From positions 1-64,000 of the forward strand of contig VCJN01000999.1 in NCBI GenBank assembly GCA_006384855.1: a stretch of 64,000 nt of DNA. Direction: 5' to 3'. The notes beneath the pieces are model-generated. The model had not been told where the DNA came from. It saw only the letters and a program-made list of their open reading frames with translations, and ran no database searches. A program made the position numbers and the translations under genes. The stretch is from Tetraselmis striata (Eukaryota > Chlorophyta > Chlorodendrophyceae > Chlorodendrales > Chlorodendraceae). Numbering within the stretch: the first letter of the stretch is position 1; each line of letters opens with the position of its first letter. Positions 34,301 through 45,893 of the stretch are shown piece after piece.

Positions 34301-37300
34301 CCGGGGGGGGGGGGGGGGGGGGTCAATGGGGCACCCCACCTCCGCCAGGGAGTGCACCACGGCGCGCTGGCTGCGCGGCATGGGTCGCAGCGCATGGCGC
34401 TGCCCGCCTGTGGCATCTGCCAGGAAGCGCGCCAGCTCGGCCTCCGCCTCCGACACAAAGGCCGGGGAGCTGCGCGCTACCTGCAGCAGCTCCGCGGAGT
34501 ACGTCGGGGTCTGTGCGCGGGCGGGCAGGCAGGTGGGGTCGGGCGGGTGGCACGGTCAGCTATATGGTACTTGCCGAGCAACTTGCTCATCCTTACCCTC
34601 AGGGGGAGTAAAGGGCACCTGGAATCCTGCCTGGGCATTTGTAAGATGGAATGGTAAAACAGAGTACTGAAAGAGGCCATAATGCGCCCGGAACGCGGTC
34701 TTCGAAACGTCATCGGACTGGATCCGGACCGGACAATGACGGATACTGCGCGCTACAGCACGCTCACATGTACAGCTGGCGCGGACACGTGCCCGGCCCC
34801 TTCCCGCTCACCCCAGACGACCGGATGCAAAACACCTGGCAGCTCACTGCATACAGCACATCTATTAATGTGATACATACCTGTTTTGGGAAGAGTGCCC
34901 GTGCATGTGCTTCAGCACTTTTACAAAGTGTTTCTGTGGGCCCTAAGGGCCTGTGTGAGTGCTGTGGAGGGGAGTGGGGGAGCGCACCCGGTTGCGGTCC
35001 CAGTAGCTTGTATGGCTGGCGTGGTCGTCCACCCCGAAGGCGGACGCCAGCTGTTGTGTGCGCGCCTGCGCCGCCGCCGCCGCGGCGCAGCTGCCGTCGC
35101 AGGCCAGCCCCGCCACCTCCTCGCCCTCCACGGCCGCGATGTGCCGCACGCGCCGGCCGCACGGGCAGCGCAGCGAGCGCCGCACCAGTGGTGGAGGCCG
35201 CGCGGGGGCCGCTGCCTCAGGCCTCTGCGCCGGTGGACCACCAGCTGTTTAGGGTCGTGGAGCTAAAGTCTTGGTGATAAAGCCAAAGCCACCAGGGCGT
35301 CATGCCTTAACATATGAGTTTGAAATTACTCATGGGACATAGAAGGCCGAGAGAGAAAAGGGGGGCCGGTGAGTGGAGAGGGGGGGGGGAGGGGCTCCAC
35401 TGATAGGTTTTCGAAGCATCAGGGCTTTGTGAATGAATTTTAGGGTTTGATATCAAAATCTATGATGTATATTTGGGTTAAGGGTGAGACGGGGATACGA
35501 TGGTGGGAGAGGACCAGAGAGAAAGGAAAGGAAGGGGGGGGGTATGCTGTGCAGGTAGAATTTGTAGGGCATATGGGCGGACCAGGCTGACCGCGATGGC
35601 CTCCGCCAGGCTGGGAAACTCCGCCGCCGCGGAGAGGTGCGCCGCAGAGGAGCCACGCGTGGCCCACGCGCCGTGCCGCAGCTGCTGCGCACCGCCGTCC
35701 ACGGGCGCGGGACCGGGGCCGGGGCCGGCGCTGCCATGCGCCCTGGCGGAGGCGGGCGGCGGCAGGTCGTCGTCCACCACCAGCAGGTCCCCATCCATCA
35801 TCACCGCAGGGCTGCTGCCACGCCTGCCTCCTCCTCCTCCTCCTCCTCTTCGGCCGTCGCCCCGCCCGCGCGCCGCGGCCCGCTCCTAAGCACAGCACAT
35901 CAGGGCCACCTCTTCAATGCCCAGCCCCCGTGGGACGCGGCGGGCCCCCTCTGGCGCCCCGGTGCCCGGAGAGCACGCCCACGAGATGAATGTGCGAGTC
36001 AGCAAGGGACCTGCATAATGGGCGGGCATGGAAAGGGTGTGGGGCAATGCATCAAGTGGCAGGCAGCGGGCGGGCGGGCGGGCATCATCAGGGAGCGCAG
36101 CTGGCTTTTCTGCGTGGGCCCCGCTTCCAACTGCCACCAGAACACGAGCAGCACAACAGCAATACACCGGCGCAGCGCAAACACAAAGTCCCTTTCGCAG
36201 CCCTCTGCCTCGCCCTGCCCTGTCATAGTGGGTCCTAGGGTGACAGCGCGGCCAGCAGAGCGCCAGAAGTTCTGCCTGGCGCGCAGGCTGCCAAGGGCAG
36301 CGGGGGGGGGGGGGGGGGGGGGGTAACCTGGCCGCGGTCGAGGTAGTGCGAGATGTCCAGCTGCATGGGTCGCGCGGCGGAGGCATTCCAGCGCGGCATG
36401 TGGCCCGAGTGCACCTCCGTGTTGTGGCGGTGCAGATCCTCGCGCGTCGCAAACGCGACGAGGCAGTCCGCGCAGCCGGGCTCCTCACACAGGTAGTGGC
36501 ACTCGCGCATGTGGTGGATGAGGCCGCCTGCGTTGGGGAAGTACTGGTGCGCCACGCCGCCGCGCTCGCACACGTGGCACGTGAAGTGGTGCTCGCGCAT
36601 GTGGGCCCACAGCGCGTCGGAGTCCAGAAAGCGCACGGTGCAGAACTGGCACGCCGGGTGGCTCTCCAGGTGGGCCGCCAGCGCCTCGCCGGACAGCGCC
36701 TCCAGCTCCAGTGGGAACTTGCGGTGCGCCTGCCAAGCAGCAGAGCAACCGGCAGTGTGCTTAGGGCTTCGGGTCAGGGCTTGAATCTGCACCCAGCCAC
36801 TGCGCCCCACAGTGCCATTCCATCGCCTTCCCGCGTCCCCAATAAATAACCTCTGTTGCATCATTGGGTTTATAAATCTTTTGTGCAGTAGCGGCGAGTT
36901 CCAACAAAGTTTGACCAGTACCTACTAGTTCCTCTCTCACTGGACGGAGCTAACTATTGCAACGCAGTTATGATGCCCCTCAGCCACATGCACCTCGTCT
37001 AATGGAACATCTCGCTCCCTTTTCGGGGGGGGCGTTGAACAAATGGTCCATGGAGCACATGGCCGGGGAACACATTGTCAAAGTGTGATTTACCGGATGC
37101 ACCAACGGCGGCTGGGGGAAAGAGGGGGAGGATGAGAAAGGGACACTGCTCATGTGTATGTGGTTGGAAGAAGGGTGGGGGGGGGGACCTTGAGGCAGAC
37201 GTGGCAGAGGGCCCGGCTGTGCGCCTCCTCCACGTGACGCAGCAGCATCTTGTCCGAGGGGAAGGGACGGCTGCCAGCGGCGTCGCACACGCAGCACGCA

Positions 37301-38523
37301 CGCGCTGTCAGCGCCATGAGCTCCACGTGCAGCGGACGCCGGCCACGCCGCCGTGGCCCACCGCTGCCATCAGTGGCCACCAGCACCCCCGGCGCCCACT
37401 GCCGGCGATGCCACAGGCTGCCGCGCTCCTTCGCGCCCGTGAGCACGGCAAATGAGGCGGCCGCGTCGGCGGGCGCGATGACCACCTATGGACGCCAGCG
37501 GGTGGCACCACGTCAACTCGCGCGGCCTCCCCTGGGACGGCTACAAGGGAGGAAGTTGGGGATATGGCAATGAGGGGGGATGGTGGTGAAGGGGGCCCAG
37601 CACCTCCTGCATATCGTCCTTGCACAGCGGGCAGCGGCGCTCATTGTAGCAAAGCCGCAAGCGCAGGCAGCAGGTGGCACACACACTGCTGTGCCCACAG
37701 CGCCCTACCGACACCGCCTGCAGGGGACGGAGGTAGCGGTCCGCCGATCAGCTGTGTAGCACCCAAGCAGGGCTGCTGACACGCATCCACAACCCCAACT
37801 ACCCGAGTTGGCTGCAGTCGCTGGGAGAGATTATACACATGACCTGGGTGGAGCTCCTGGGAATGCTGCGCGTGTATGTGCGTGCGAGTGCAGGCGGGCG
37901 TGTGCGCTTGTACGTTGGAGACGAGGAAGAGGGGGGGGGGGGGGGGGTCAGCGATGCGGTATGGCGCGCACCGTCGCCGGCTCGCAGCACACCACGCAGG
38001 TTGGCGCCTCGGCCTCCGCCGCCTCATCCGCCCCCTCCGCGCCCGTCGCAGCCGCGGCCTTGGGGCCATCCGGCCTCTCGCGGCCCCGTCTCGCCCTGGC
38101 GCCTCGCGGTTGCCGAGGTCGACCGCCCTCCCGCCCGCTCGGCGCGCCACACTTATTCCCGACCGGCGGTGGCTCGGCTGCGGCTGCGGCCGGTCCTCCG
38201 CTGGCGGGATCGAAGACAGGCGCGTCGGGGCGCAGGGAGGAGGAGCCGTCACGGGTGGCGGCGAGGGGGCCGCGACCGCTTCCGCGACCGCCGCCGCCGC
38301 CACCGCCGCGACCGCGGCCCCTGCGCTCCCATGGGGCCGTCCGTGGGGGAGCGGACGAGTCGGCGGGGTCGCGCTGCCCAGGCCCTGGCAGGTCGGCGGC
38401 TGTCTCGGGACCGCCCCTCCCCCGCCCCCTTCCCTGCCCCCGCCCCCGCCCACGCCCGCGACCGCGTCCTCGCCCGCTCACTGGGGGATAAGGGGAGGCC
38501 ATCGCCGCCTCGCTGGGTGACAT
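31371..38523 (-). CDS. ZNF598/HEL2-type RING-C2H2 ubiquitin ligase joined to NFX1-type R3H C-terminus, 12 exons
   Basis: About 980 residues. Exons: 38523-37972, 37717-37604, 37485-37189, 36729-36328, 35885-35592, 35224-34988, 34510-34340, 33405-33268, 33147-33074, 32994-32852, 32344-31970, 31456-31371. Every join conserves frame (phases 0 for the first eight, then 2, 1, 1). Order: RG-rich N-terminus, RING, HEL2-type zinc fingers, a linker with EFPSLAEA, a Cys-rich segment (RCPCGRRVRH, LACDGSC), an R3H domain, and an acidic tail (ALDDWEQAAALISDDAAG) ending FNLLNGDD. ZNF598/HEL2 binds collided ribosomes and ubiquitinates small-subunit proteins in ribosome-associated quality control. The Cys-rich plus R3H portion is what ends NFX1-family proteins. 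One protein combining both is inferred from phase-consistent splicing; two adjacent genes are possible if a promoter lies in the 35225-35591 intron. Confidence 0.82.
33268..35224 (-). other. NFX1-type Cys motif and R3H domain
   Basis: RCPCGRRVRHIAAVEGEEVA then GLACDGSC and QQLASAFGVDD, followed by TYSAELLQVARSSPAFVSEA, then RHALRPMPRSQRAVVHSLAE joined to QYGVTSQSYGHEPNRRVALF and KAPTSSIPNRLLTEV. The R-x-x-x-H core of R3H (QRAVVHSLA) is intact, so single-stranded nucleic acid binding is expected. Confidence 0.85.
33820..34030 (+). repeat. Dispersed intronic repeat, copy 1
   Basis: Lies in intron 7 of the HEL2/NFX1-like gene. It shares a diverged pattern with 50385-50580: gatgcactt, cagc..gattt, ctgcaca, gcga or ggcgatatt, then cgtga......cgtttg.ag.tga. 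A partial third copy is at 52510-52590. No coding capacity. Confidence 0.55.
36328..38012 (-). other. RING and HEL2-type zinc-finger module
   Basis: RING: TCVVCCEPAT joined by intron 1 to AVSVGRCGHSSVCATC, then RRCPLCKDDMQE, a C3HC4 finger split by a phase-0 intron. It is followed by ACCVCDAAGSRPFPS...LLRHVEEAH, CHVCLK, FPLELEALSGEALAAHLESH, PACQFCTVRFLDSDALWAHM, FTCHVCERGGVAHQYFPNAG, and YLCEEPGCADCLVAFATRED. The spacing matches ZNF598/HEL2 throughout. Confidence 0.88.
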
Positions 38524-39772
38524 TGCGCGCCGCCGCCCCGCTGACCTGTGCCGACCAAACAGGGGGGGGGGGGGGGGGGGTTAGCAGGCGCCGGTGAACG
38601 AGGCTCCGGGGACAGCCCGCCTCCGTTTCACGCTCCGCCCGCTTCCCCAGCCTGGCCCTGGAGGCAGCAGAGAGATCAGGCAAGGTACCGCTGCTGGCAG
38701 GCGGCGGGCGGCGATCAGCACGCTCCGGGGGAGGTTGTCAGGGTGGTGGTGCTCACTGAGGCTCAGCACAGCGCGCAAAGGGCTGTAGCAATGCGCAGCA
38801 CGACCGCGCACCTATCGAGTAAAACTAAAAGCAGTTGGAGCTAGCTGTTACGCGCGCGCAAGCGGCGGACCAGCGGGCGCGCGTGTGTGGCGAAGCGCCC
38901 GGGTGGGTTCCGCCTGAAACGCGCCTGGGCCAAAGTGTGGGACGCACCGACCGCTGTAGGTTAGAGTGTTTGTGGGCGACGACGCACCGGCGGGGCAATG
39001 AGGTGCAGACGAGATCGCGTGGCGGCTGCGGGGAGGGGGTGGTCACGAGATCGAGGCTGCTACAGGTAGGACGTTGTCTGACAATACGTGGAGGATAGGT
39101 CATATTACTACCGTTTCTATTCGTCGCTATTAGTCGCTAATGTTGGGCTGAAACAAAATCCTGAGAATCTGAGATGGAATTGTCTCTTTCGCCGACTTCG
39201 GAGCTGTGGTGACAGTGGCGGCGAAATAATTAGTAATATGTTTTTCAGGGGGCGGCCTGGCCGCGCGCGACTCGCGCTCTCCGCTTAGCAGGCGGCGGCC
39301 TTTTGAATATTATAAATTAACTTATTATTCTACGCCTACCGACAGCTGCTGCGTCAGCTGAGCCAGCTGAGGCGGAAGCGTTGCCCTCCAACGGGCAACA
39401 TCCGCAGGAACGACGGAAGAGGAAAATAAAGCGACACCGGGTGTAGTGAGCCGACAGGCCGGGTGTAGTGAGCCGCGGGGGTCGTAGGAACCTTGGCTAT
39501 CCCACAAAATCTGCAAGATCCGGCTCAGTTCCGGCTGTTTATTAATCGCTCAAACATCGACAAGACTACCGTCTACTCGCTTCTACCCGCTGTTGCACCT
39601 CACAACTCTGCCCGACCGCATCATGACACCCAGCCCAAGTCGCCCGACAGAGGCCGAGGGGGACGCTCACCTCGGAACCCCAGCCGCGCTGGTGGCCGAG
39701 TTTTGTCGTGTGGGAAATAAAGGACTGACAATGCGATTGATTGGTTGCGTCGTCTGCTAAGCACACTAGGAC
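38524..39772. other. Upstream region of the HEL2/NFX1-like gene and left flank of a retroelement
   Basis: No supported gene. A G tract at 38562-38580 lies just upstream of the first ATG. From about 39080 the sequence becomes AT-rich; its identity is unknown. Confidence 0.35.
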
Positions 39773-40527
39773 ATGTTCGTGAACAACGAGGACGGCGGCG
39801 GTGAGGACCTGACTATGTCGGCGCGTCATCTGTCGGGCCTAGAGCAGCTCATGGTGCTGAGCTCAGCCGCCCGACCGGACTATTCAATGTTGTACGACAA
39901 CCCATTATTGGTGCGTATTTCGGGCAACGGCCTGCCGCCGGCTCGGTGCGGCGCACCGCAGAAGAATGACAAGCGTTGCCCACACACACCGTCGGGTAAC
40001 GCTCCACACTGTGGCAACCACAAGGCCCACGGTCTACAGATTCAGGCGAAGGACGAGGATGGCCGTGCTCCCCACCGACCGCTTACGATGTGCTGCATAT
40101 ATATGTGGCAAAACATTATATGAGCACATGGAGATTGTTTTCTCCGGAGGATGAGGTAGTGGTGCGTTGCGAGTATAGTGCCACGGATGCTGACAAGTGG
40201 TGCACTCAGATGCTCGATGATTTCATGCGCACGGACATGCAGTACAAGAACGTGTGCTCGGTGCTCTACGACACGCGTCTGGAGTGGGGCCTCTTACTCG
40301 GTCGAGAGGTGAACGACGACTACGAGCCAGTGGGACCGGAGTCCGTGTTAGGGCTGCCGGTGCACGAGTCTTTCTTCCGCGACCCGCAGCATATGCCGCC
40401 AGCCTTGTCGACGTCTACAGGCAGACAACAACAAAAGCAGCAGCGGCAGCAAGCACCCTCAGCGGGAGGACCGCCCCATGGTGTTAGTGTATACAGGAGA
40501 GGAAGCGAGCGTTACTGTCGGCAGTAA
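39773..40527 (+). pseudogene. Gag-like protein with putative Zn knuckle
   Basis: Two overlapping frames (39773-40123 and 40090-40527) read as one protein broken by a frameshift near 40100. The first has RCGAPQKNDKRCPHTPSGNA then PHCGNHK, a C...C...C..H array that could bind zinc. The second (DADKWCTQMLDDFMRTDMQY, Gln-rich end) is acidic. Gag identity is from position upstream of RT. Confidence 0.45.
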
Positions 40528-42021
40528 TGGATCTAGTTCGAGGGTTCGCTTCCCGGATGGAGGGCGTAGAGCAGTCGTTGGCTGGCCTCAAATGCCCCGC
40601 ACCCGCCCCGGAGGGTACCCACCTATGAGCGCCAATTTTGCGTCAGCTCCGTTGCCCTATGCCCCCATGCATCCGGCACCTTGCTTGGCGTTAGGTGACG
40701 TTCTTCACTGACCTCAACGAGGGTTGGCCCGCCTCCCAGCAGCCGCTCGACGAGCATAATTCCGCGGTTAGATCCCTCGCGGATCATAGAATTTATAGGC
40801 GCTAAGGCCAATACCGATCCGATAGGCCGTCTCGTTTCTTCGCCAGGGCATTACTTGCACACTGGTGGAAGTCGATTACACGGCTCGTGGCCAGGGTGAG
40901 AAGGGCGCGGCCTTTCTGGAGTTGATGGGCACAAACATTACCAGCCACCGTCACAAGCTCAAGACATACTCACATACTACTGGCGCAACCTGCTAGCGTA
41001 TCACGCTCGGCTCGTTTGCGTGCACGTGGCGTGGTTCGACCCATCTACCTAGCTAGGTGCACGCCGCCGCGAGGGAGCGGCGCACGTCGCGGTTCGGTTG
41101 TGATTGCTCTACGGCACCAAGCTCGCGCTCGAGGAGGGCCGAGCGCGCCCGGGCCATAATATGAGTTGTCGTGGGACACTATTTAGCGTTATTTGTGCAA
41201 CATGCACGATCACGATTTCGTCCGCAAGCGGACGCTACTTTGGGGACAGGGAGCACTTTTCTGTAGCAGGCGGTAAGGTGTCAACTGTAGATGTTCGATG
41301 CACGTGCCACACTTTCACGACCGCTTACATGAGGAGCTCAACCCTTTTCGCGCGGCGCAACCTCAACGCGCTGTGGATCGAGCCGAGCGGGTCGGTCACG
41401 CATGGCGGTGGCGGCGGAGCCGGTGGAAGTGGGCCGCCACAGCCTCCATGCAAGCTGTGCTTTCTGTGCAGTTCCGATCCGCATAACGCACGTAAGCATC
41501 ATGCCAACGTACCCATCACCCGGCCATTCCTTTGTTGAGGGGCCAAGCACCCCCGCAGTACTCAAGACATATTGCATCTCCCCCCCCCCATACTGGGCTA
41601 CACGAGGGCGTCGCCGATCGAGGAACGAAGGGGAGAGGCAGAGCTCTCCGAGCCCTTTCGTGTCGGCTTTGATGTTAGGAATCGCCGACTGCTTCGATGA
41701 GGAGAGGCGCTATTAACCGCTTCGTTCTCTTCACCATAACGGTCATGGCTGTGACCACGATAGGGGCAAGAGGGTGCGATGAGCAGGCGGGCGACTGTCG
41801 CCGTCTGAGATTGACCCCGGGCCCGGCTTACCAGCGGCGGATGGTTGCCGTACCATTGGCGATGACGCTAGGGTTGTGTTACATTGACATTTCACAGTAC
41901 TCTTCCGTGTCGCATGAGGACATGACGCAGCTAATTTGCAATGCGAGTGTTTGCCTACGTCGTTATAAGACGGATAGTACCGACAACCAGCGGCATTATG
42001 TTGAGCTAGGCACGCGAAGGC

Positions 42022-43140
42022 ATGACATGCATGCCGGCCATGCTCACGCTTAACGTACCACCGCGCGTGTCGTCGGAGTGGGCGGCATGGTATGAATCTC
42101 ATCAACCGGGGAGATGGGGCTCCGTGTACAACATTCATCAGCCGGAGATGCGGGTCAACGTCGAGGCTTTACTTGCTTCGGAACACCTCCCCGCGGAGTT
42201 GAAACATGCGCTGCAGTATGGGTACGTACAACAATGGACCGGTCGACGGCCGAAGCCGCGGAAGAAGAATCGCCGATCTTGCCGGAAAGGCGGCGCTGTG
42301 GCGGAGACCAAGGTGGACCGGCAGCTCGAGCAAGGGTATGTTGAAGTCCCCTTGTAGTACATGCCTTGGACGGCTGCCTAGCGCAATCGCGTGCATTCTC
42401 AAACATGGCCCGTACAAAGGTTCGGAACGTATTCGATTTCCTTCGGTCTTAAGTTAATCCGAATATCGCCCGACATGCGTGCAAGTTAGACCTCCACTCC
42501 GATTTACTCCCGGGCATTCAACAGTTGATTCGTTTTCGAAGTTTGACCTCACGGACGCATTCTATTGTTGGCCTATTTATGTCTACAACTATGTGGCGTT
42601 CAAACTTCCGGTGACCGGCGACTATTTTTGATATCAGCTCGCCATGGTGGGGGTCGCGTCGTCGCCGGCTTTGCAACATGTGTGGGCGCGAGTGAAATAT
42701 TTTGCTCGCGGAGGGCTAAAAATGTTGTCGCCCGGGCGCAGTCCGTCACGAGGCCCATTAATCAAAGCTGCGCCTGCCGGGAGCGTACTTCCCGCAAATG
42801 ATTTCCTGCTTATTTACGCCGAACGCTCTCGCGGTGGCAACAACAAATGATGCTTTACTCCGTCAGTGCTTTTGGTCCTCGAGGATTACGGCTCGCCATT
42901 GAAGAACGTAAAGACCGAGTGGCCGAGCACACAAATGGGAGATACCGGCGTGATGATCGATTCCGCGCGGGGCAAGGTGTCCGTCTCCGCATTGCGGGCG
43001 GTTAAGTGGGCTGTTGCACCCCAGCAACCTGTCTACGATTTGGTTCTGGCCGCGGTATCGGTACCGCGGGCGCGATTGGTCTCTGTCGTCGGGAAGATGC
43101 AGTTGTGTTGTGCCGTTCTACCCCAAGGGCATGCATAGTT
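42022..43140 (+). pseudogene. Reverse transcriptase of the second DIRS-like element
   Basis: Starts with VYNIHQPEMRVNVEALLASE and a KNRRS...KVDRQLEQGYVEVPL segment typical of the entry to RT. Frameshifted pieces then give KVRNVFDFLRS, LTDAFYCWPIYVYNYVAFKL and QLAMVGVASSPALQHVWARV (palm with SP motif). LVLEDYGSPLKNV stands where the catalytic DD motif is expected (E replaces the first D), and GDTGVMIDSARGKVS and VGKMQLCCAVLPQG are thumb-like. Stops and frameshifts are frequent. Confidence 0.6.
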
Positions 43141-43411
43141 TCTGGAGTTATACGTAGCGCAAGACACACTACTCATCACCGGCCCAACGTCGAGCCCGGC
43201 GGACGAGTGGGACCCGGACGAATTGTGTCGCGTCGGCGACACAACCATTGCGGAGCTTCGTTGGTGGTTGGATTTGCTACGCCGCGGGTGTACGGCGCCG
43301 TACGATCGAGGCGTGCAACCCCGGGCCGTGGTGTTCTCGCGGCCTATGCCTGAGGTGATGCTGGCCCGAGTACGCTCCGAGACAAATCAATTTTAGCTTT
43401 GCTCCCGGACG

Positions 43412-44380
43412 ATGCACGAGACCCGACCTGAACCTGAGGTGCCGGGGGTCATGCAGCCATTTCACGACATCACGGTCAGTACTTCGGACGCATCGGATTG
43501 TGGGGGCGGTGCCGGGTGGCGAAATGAACGGATACATTATGCCTTTACGCAGCATCAATTGACTCTTACGAATCTTGGCGGGTCATCGAATATGCGGGAA
43601 CTATACATCGTGCCGGACACATTACACCAGCTGGGGCCACGCTCACTCGGCAAACGCATGTTGTTTCGACTGCACAATGAAGCGGCTGTCTGTGCGGTTA
43701 TCATAGGCGGGTCTACGCACCCCCACATCAACAAGTAGCGGCTCGAGTACCACAAAATGTGCGAGACGTACAATCTGCACGGAGTAGCACGGCAAATTCC
43801 GGGTAAACACAACGGTCTAGCGGACGGCCCGGTTAGTGGGGCGGCTGGACGATGAAGACTGGCAGCTGCTGCGCGCTATCTACCAGCGTCCCCTCACCGA
43901 GGTCGGGCCCTTAGACGTTGATATGCATGCTCCGACCCGCTCCGTCGGCCGAAACGCGTACTGCGAGGTCTTTTGGTCAGCAGCTCATTGTTGTCTCCGA
44001 TATCACTTGCGAAACCGGCGTGTTTAACTCGCCGTTCGCGCTGATCAAAGCAATTCTCGAACATTTTTGGGCCGAGTTCCACGCGGCCCCCACTACGACG
44101 CAGGCCACAATTCGTACTGCCGACTTGGTTTCCTGCACCATGGTGGGAATTGCTCGATGGAGCCCGCATCGTGGGTATTTTCCGGCAAGGCAAGGCCATG
44201 TTTACGCGCCCGGACTGGCGCCTCGCGACGCGAGAGCAACTGGTGCCGCAGCAGTGCATATTTGGCGCCCCCACTGAGTGGGGCGTCCTGCTATTTCGTT
44301 TCCCTGCTGTGTTGTTGGAGGGTAGGGCCCCGCAGGACGTCGACCTGCCTCGCATGTCAGGCAACCGACACGCGGACTGA
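43412..44380 (+). pseudogene. RNase H and DIRS-type C-terminal domain
   Basis: STSDASDCGGGAGW (first catalytic Asp), SNMRELYIVPDTL (Glu) and LFRLHNEAAVCAVIIGGSTH (usual Asp replaced by His) form RNase H. After a stop, LEYHKMCETYNLHGVARQI and PGKHNGLADGPVS follow. Then DDEDWQLL, VGPLDVDMHAPTRSVGRN, SPFALIKAILEHFWAEF and APWWELLDGARIVGIF match the conserved segment after RNase H in DIRS elements. The missing Asp and the stop indicate inactivity. Confidence 0.65.
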
Positions 44381-44456
44381 CTGTCTATTGTTGCGCGGAT
44401 TGTGGGATGGCTTTGTGCGCGACATGCGCGGGGCGAAGAGACACCGGTGCGCCTGA

Positions 44457-45804
44457 ATGGTTTATATTCACATCGTTCAGTTTGCCATCTGAAGCAGCAG
44501 GTCATGCTGCTGAATGGACAAGACTAACCATTTCATAGCCGGAAGAGTTGGAAGCAAAACGCCTGAGGATGTTGTCTAAGGAACTTATGAGGCGTTGCTC
44601 GCCAATTTCCAGCGGCTCTGCATGATAGCCAGCAGTGTGTCATCTCTTCCTGCAACGGTGGGACGGCTGCGAACATTCACTGCACACTGCATTTGTGACT
44701 TAATACACCAGCCTACAACGGTAGGCGCTAAAATGGCCGCTATCAGTGACTGGCATGGGCGCCAGCATCGGTCGCTGTCACGCGCCGGATGGTCGCTGGC
44801 ACACCCCAGCCAGAAGGCGATTGTCAGGAAATTGCTAAGGGTGGTGGCAAAGAGGGCTGCACGCAAGCCCGGCACATGTCTAGCACTTGGCTTCGTCGAA
44901 TTCCGCAATATTCACAGGCGGGGCGTCAACCTCAGCCGGTCATACGGTTTCCACCAGCGGTTACATATGCTTTGTGTTTTCAAACATGTATGAGGAGAGG
45001 TGTTGCAGCGCAGCTTCAGATAAACTATCATATCCTCCAAGATGGGTCCACATCATTTGATCCAGCCTCAGATGTGCAGATTTTCAGAGATGCGCACTCC
45101 CCACATCCCTACATTCGCATCTGCATTAATGTCGGAAAAATGCGGACAGTAGACAAGACGCTTTTGCTTATATTCAGATGACATTCAGATGAGCGCCGTT
45201 ACAGGTCAAACCGATGCGCCTGCGGATGCACTCTATGCAAGTATATGCAAACTGGTCGAAACCCTATAAACCTGCACAGGGTTTAATGTGTGTATTTTGT
45301 ACCATATTACCGGGACAACATACAGCGCCCCGGCCTGTACCGTTTGCCCTCAGATCCTGTAGTCCCAGTCCCTTTCACACCCTGCCTTTAATTGCATGCA
45401 GGAGCGAATTGTGCAACACACGGAGGCGGCAAGGCATCCCCACTGCAACCTACAACTGGTTCGTCACCACTGCTATTACAGGCGGCGAGATGATTTGTAG
45501 GTGATCAGATGATTTCAGCGACTCAAAATGATACTAACCTATCAAAATCGGCTATTCGGCTGGTTTCGGAGCTACTGGCATTTTGAGTGCGCGGCGGTGC
45601 AGCGTTATCCGCTCTATTGCGGCTGCTGTGGCTAACCGCCAAGGTCAGGGCAACACAGTAGCAGTTGCGGTTTTAAGGGCGAGTGATGCATCAGTCGTGT
45701 ATCCATGGCGGCCCTGCGCGGCACTGTTTTAAAGGCCTCCAGATGAAAGACAATGGCCTCGCCGGATGGAGTTGCACCAACGCAGCATGTTTTTCACAAA
45801 CTGA
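44457..45804. other. No supported gene
   Basis: Open frames are short and unrelated to known families. It may be the 3' part of the second DIRS-like element; its right part is the downstream flank of the cyclase gene. Confidence 0.35.
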
Positions 45805-45809
45805 TTACA
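45805..45809 (-). terminator. Poly(A) signal TGTAA of the cyclase gene
   Basis: TTACA on the plus strand, about 85 nt downstream of the minus-strand stop codon at 45894. Same chlamydomonad-type signal as found after the protease gene. Confidence 0.5.
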
Positions 45810-45893
45810 ACGCGCTGCTTGACGCAGCCGATGTTGCTAGTATCATTGCCAGGCGCTCTCATGATAAATTCCGTGAGCGCAGAAAACGAATAG

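Larger units (their letters stand above)
39773..44456 (+). mobile_element. Second decayed DIRS-like retrotransposon (gag-RT-RNase H)
   Basis: Plus-strand gag-like frames at 39773-40527, RT at about 42022-43140 and RNase H plus the DIRS-type post-RNase H segment at 43412-44380 are in the expected order. No tyrosine recombinase was recognised downstream, and terminal repeats were not found. 40528-42021 holds frames without recognisable domains (one, 41697-42053, is open for 118 residues). Confidence 0.6.
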
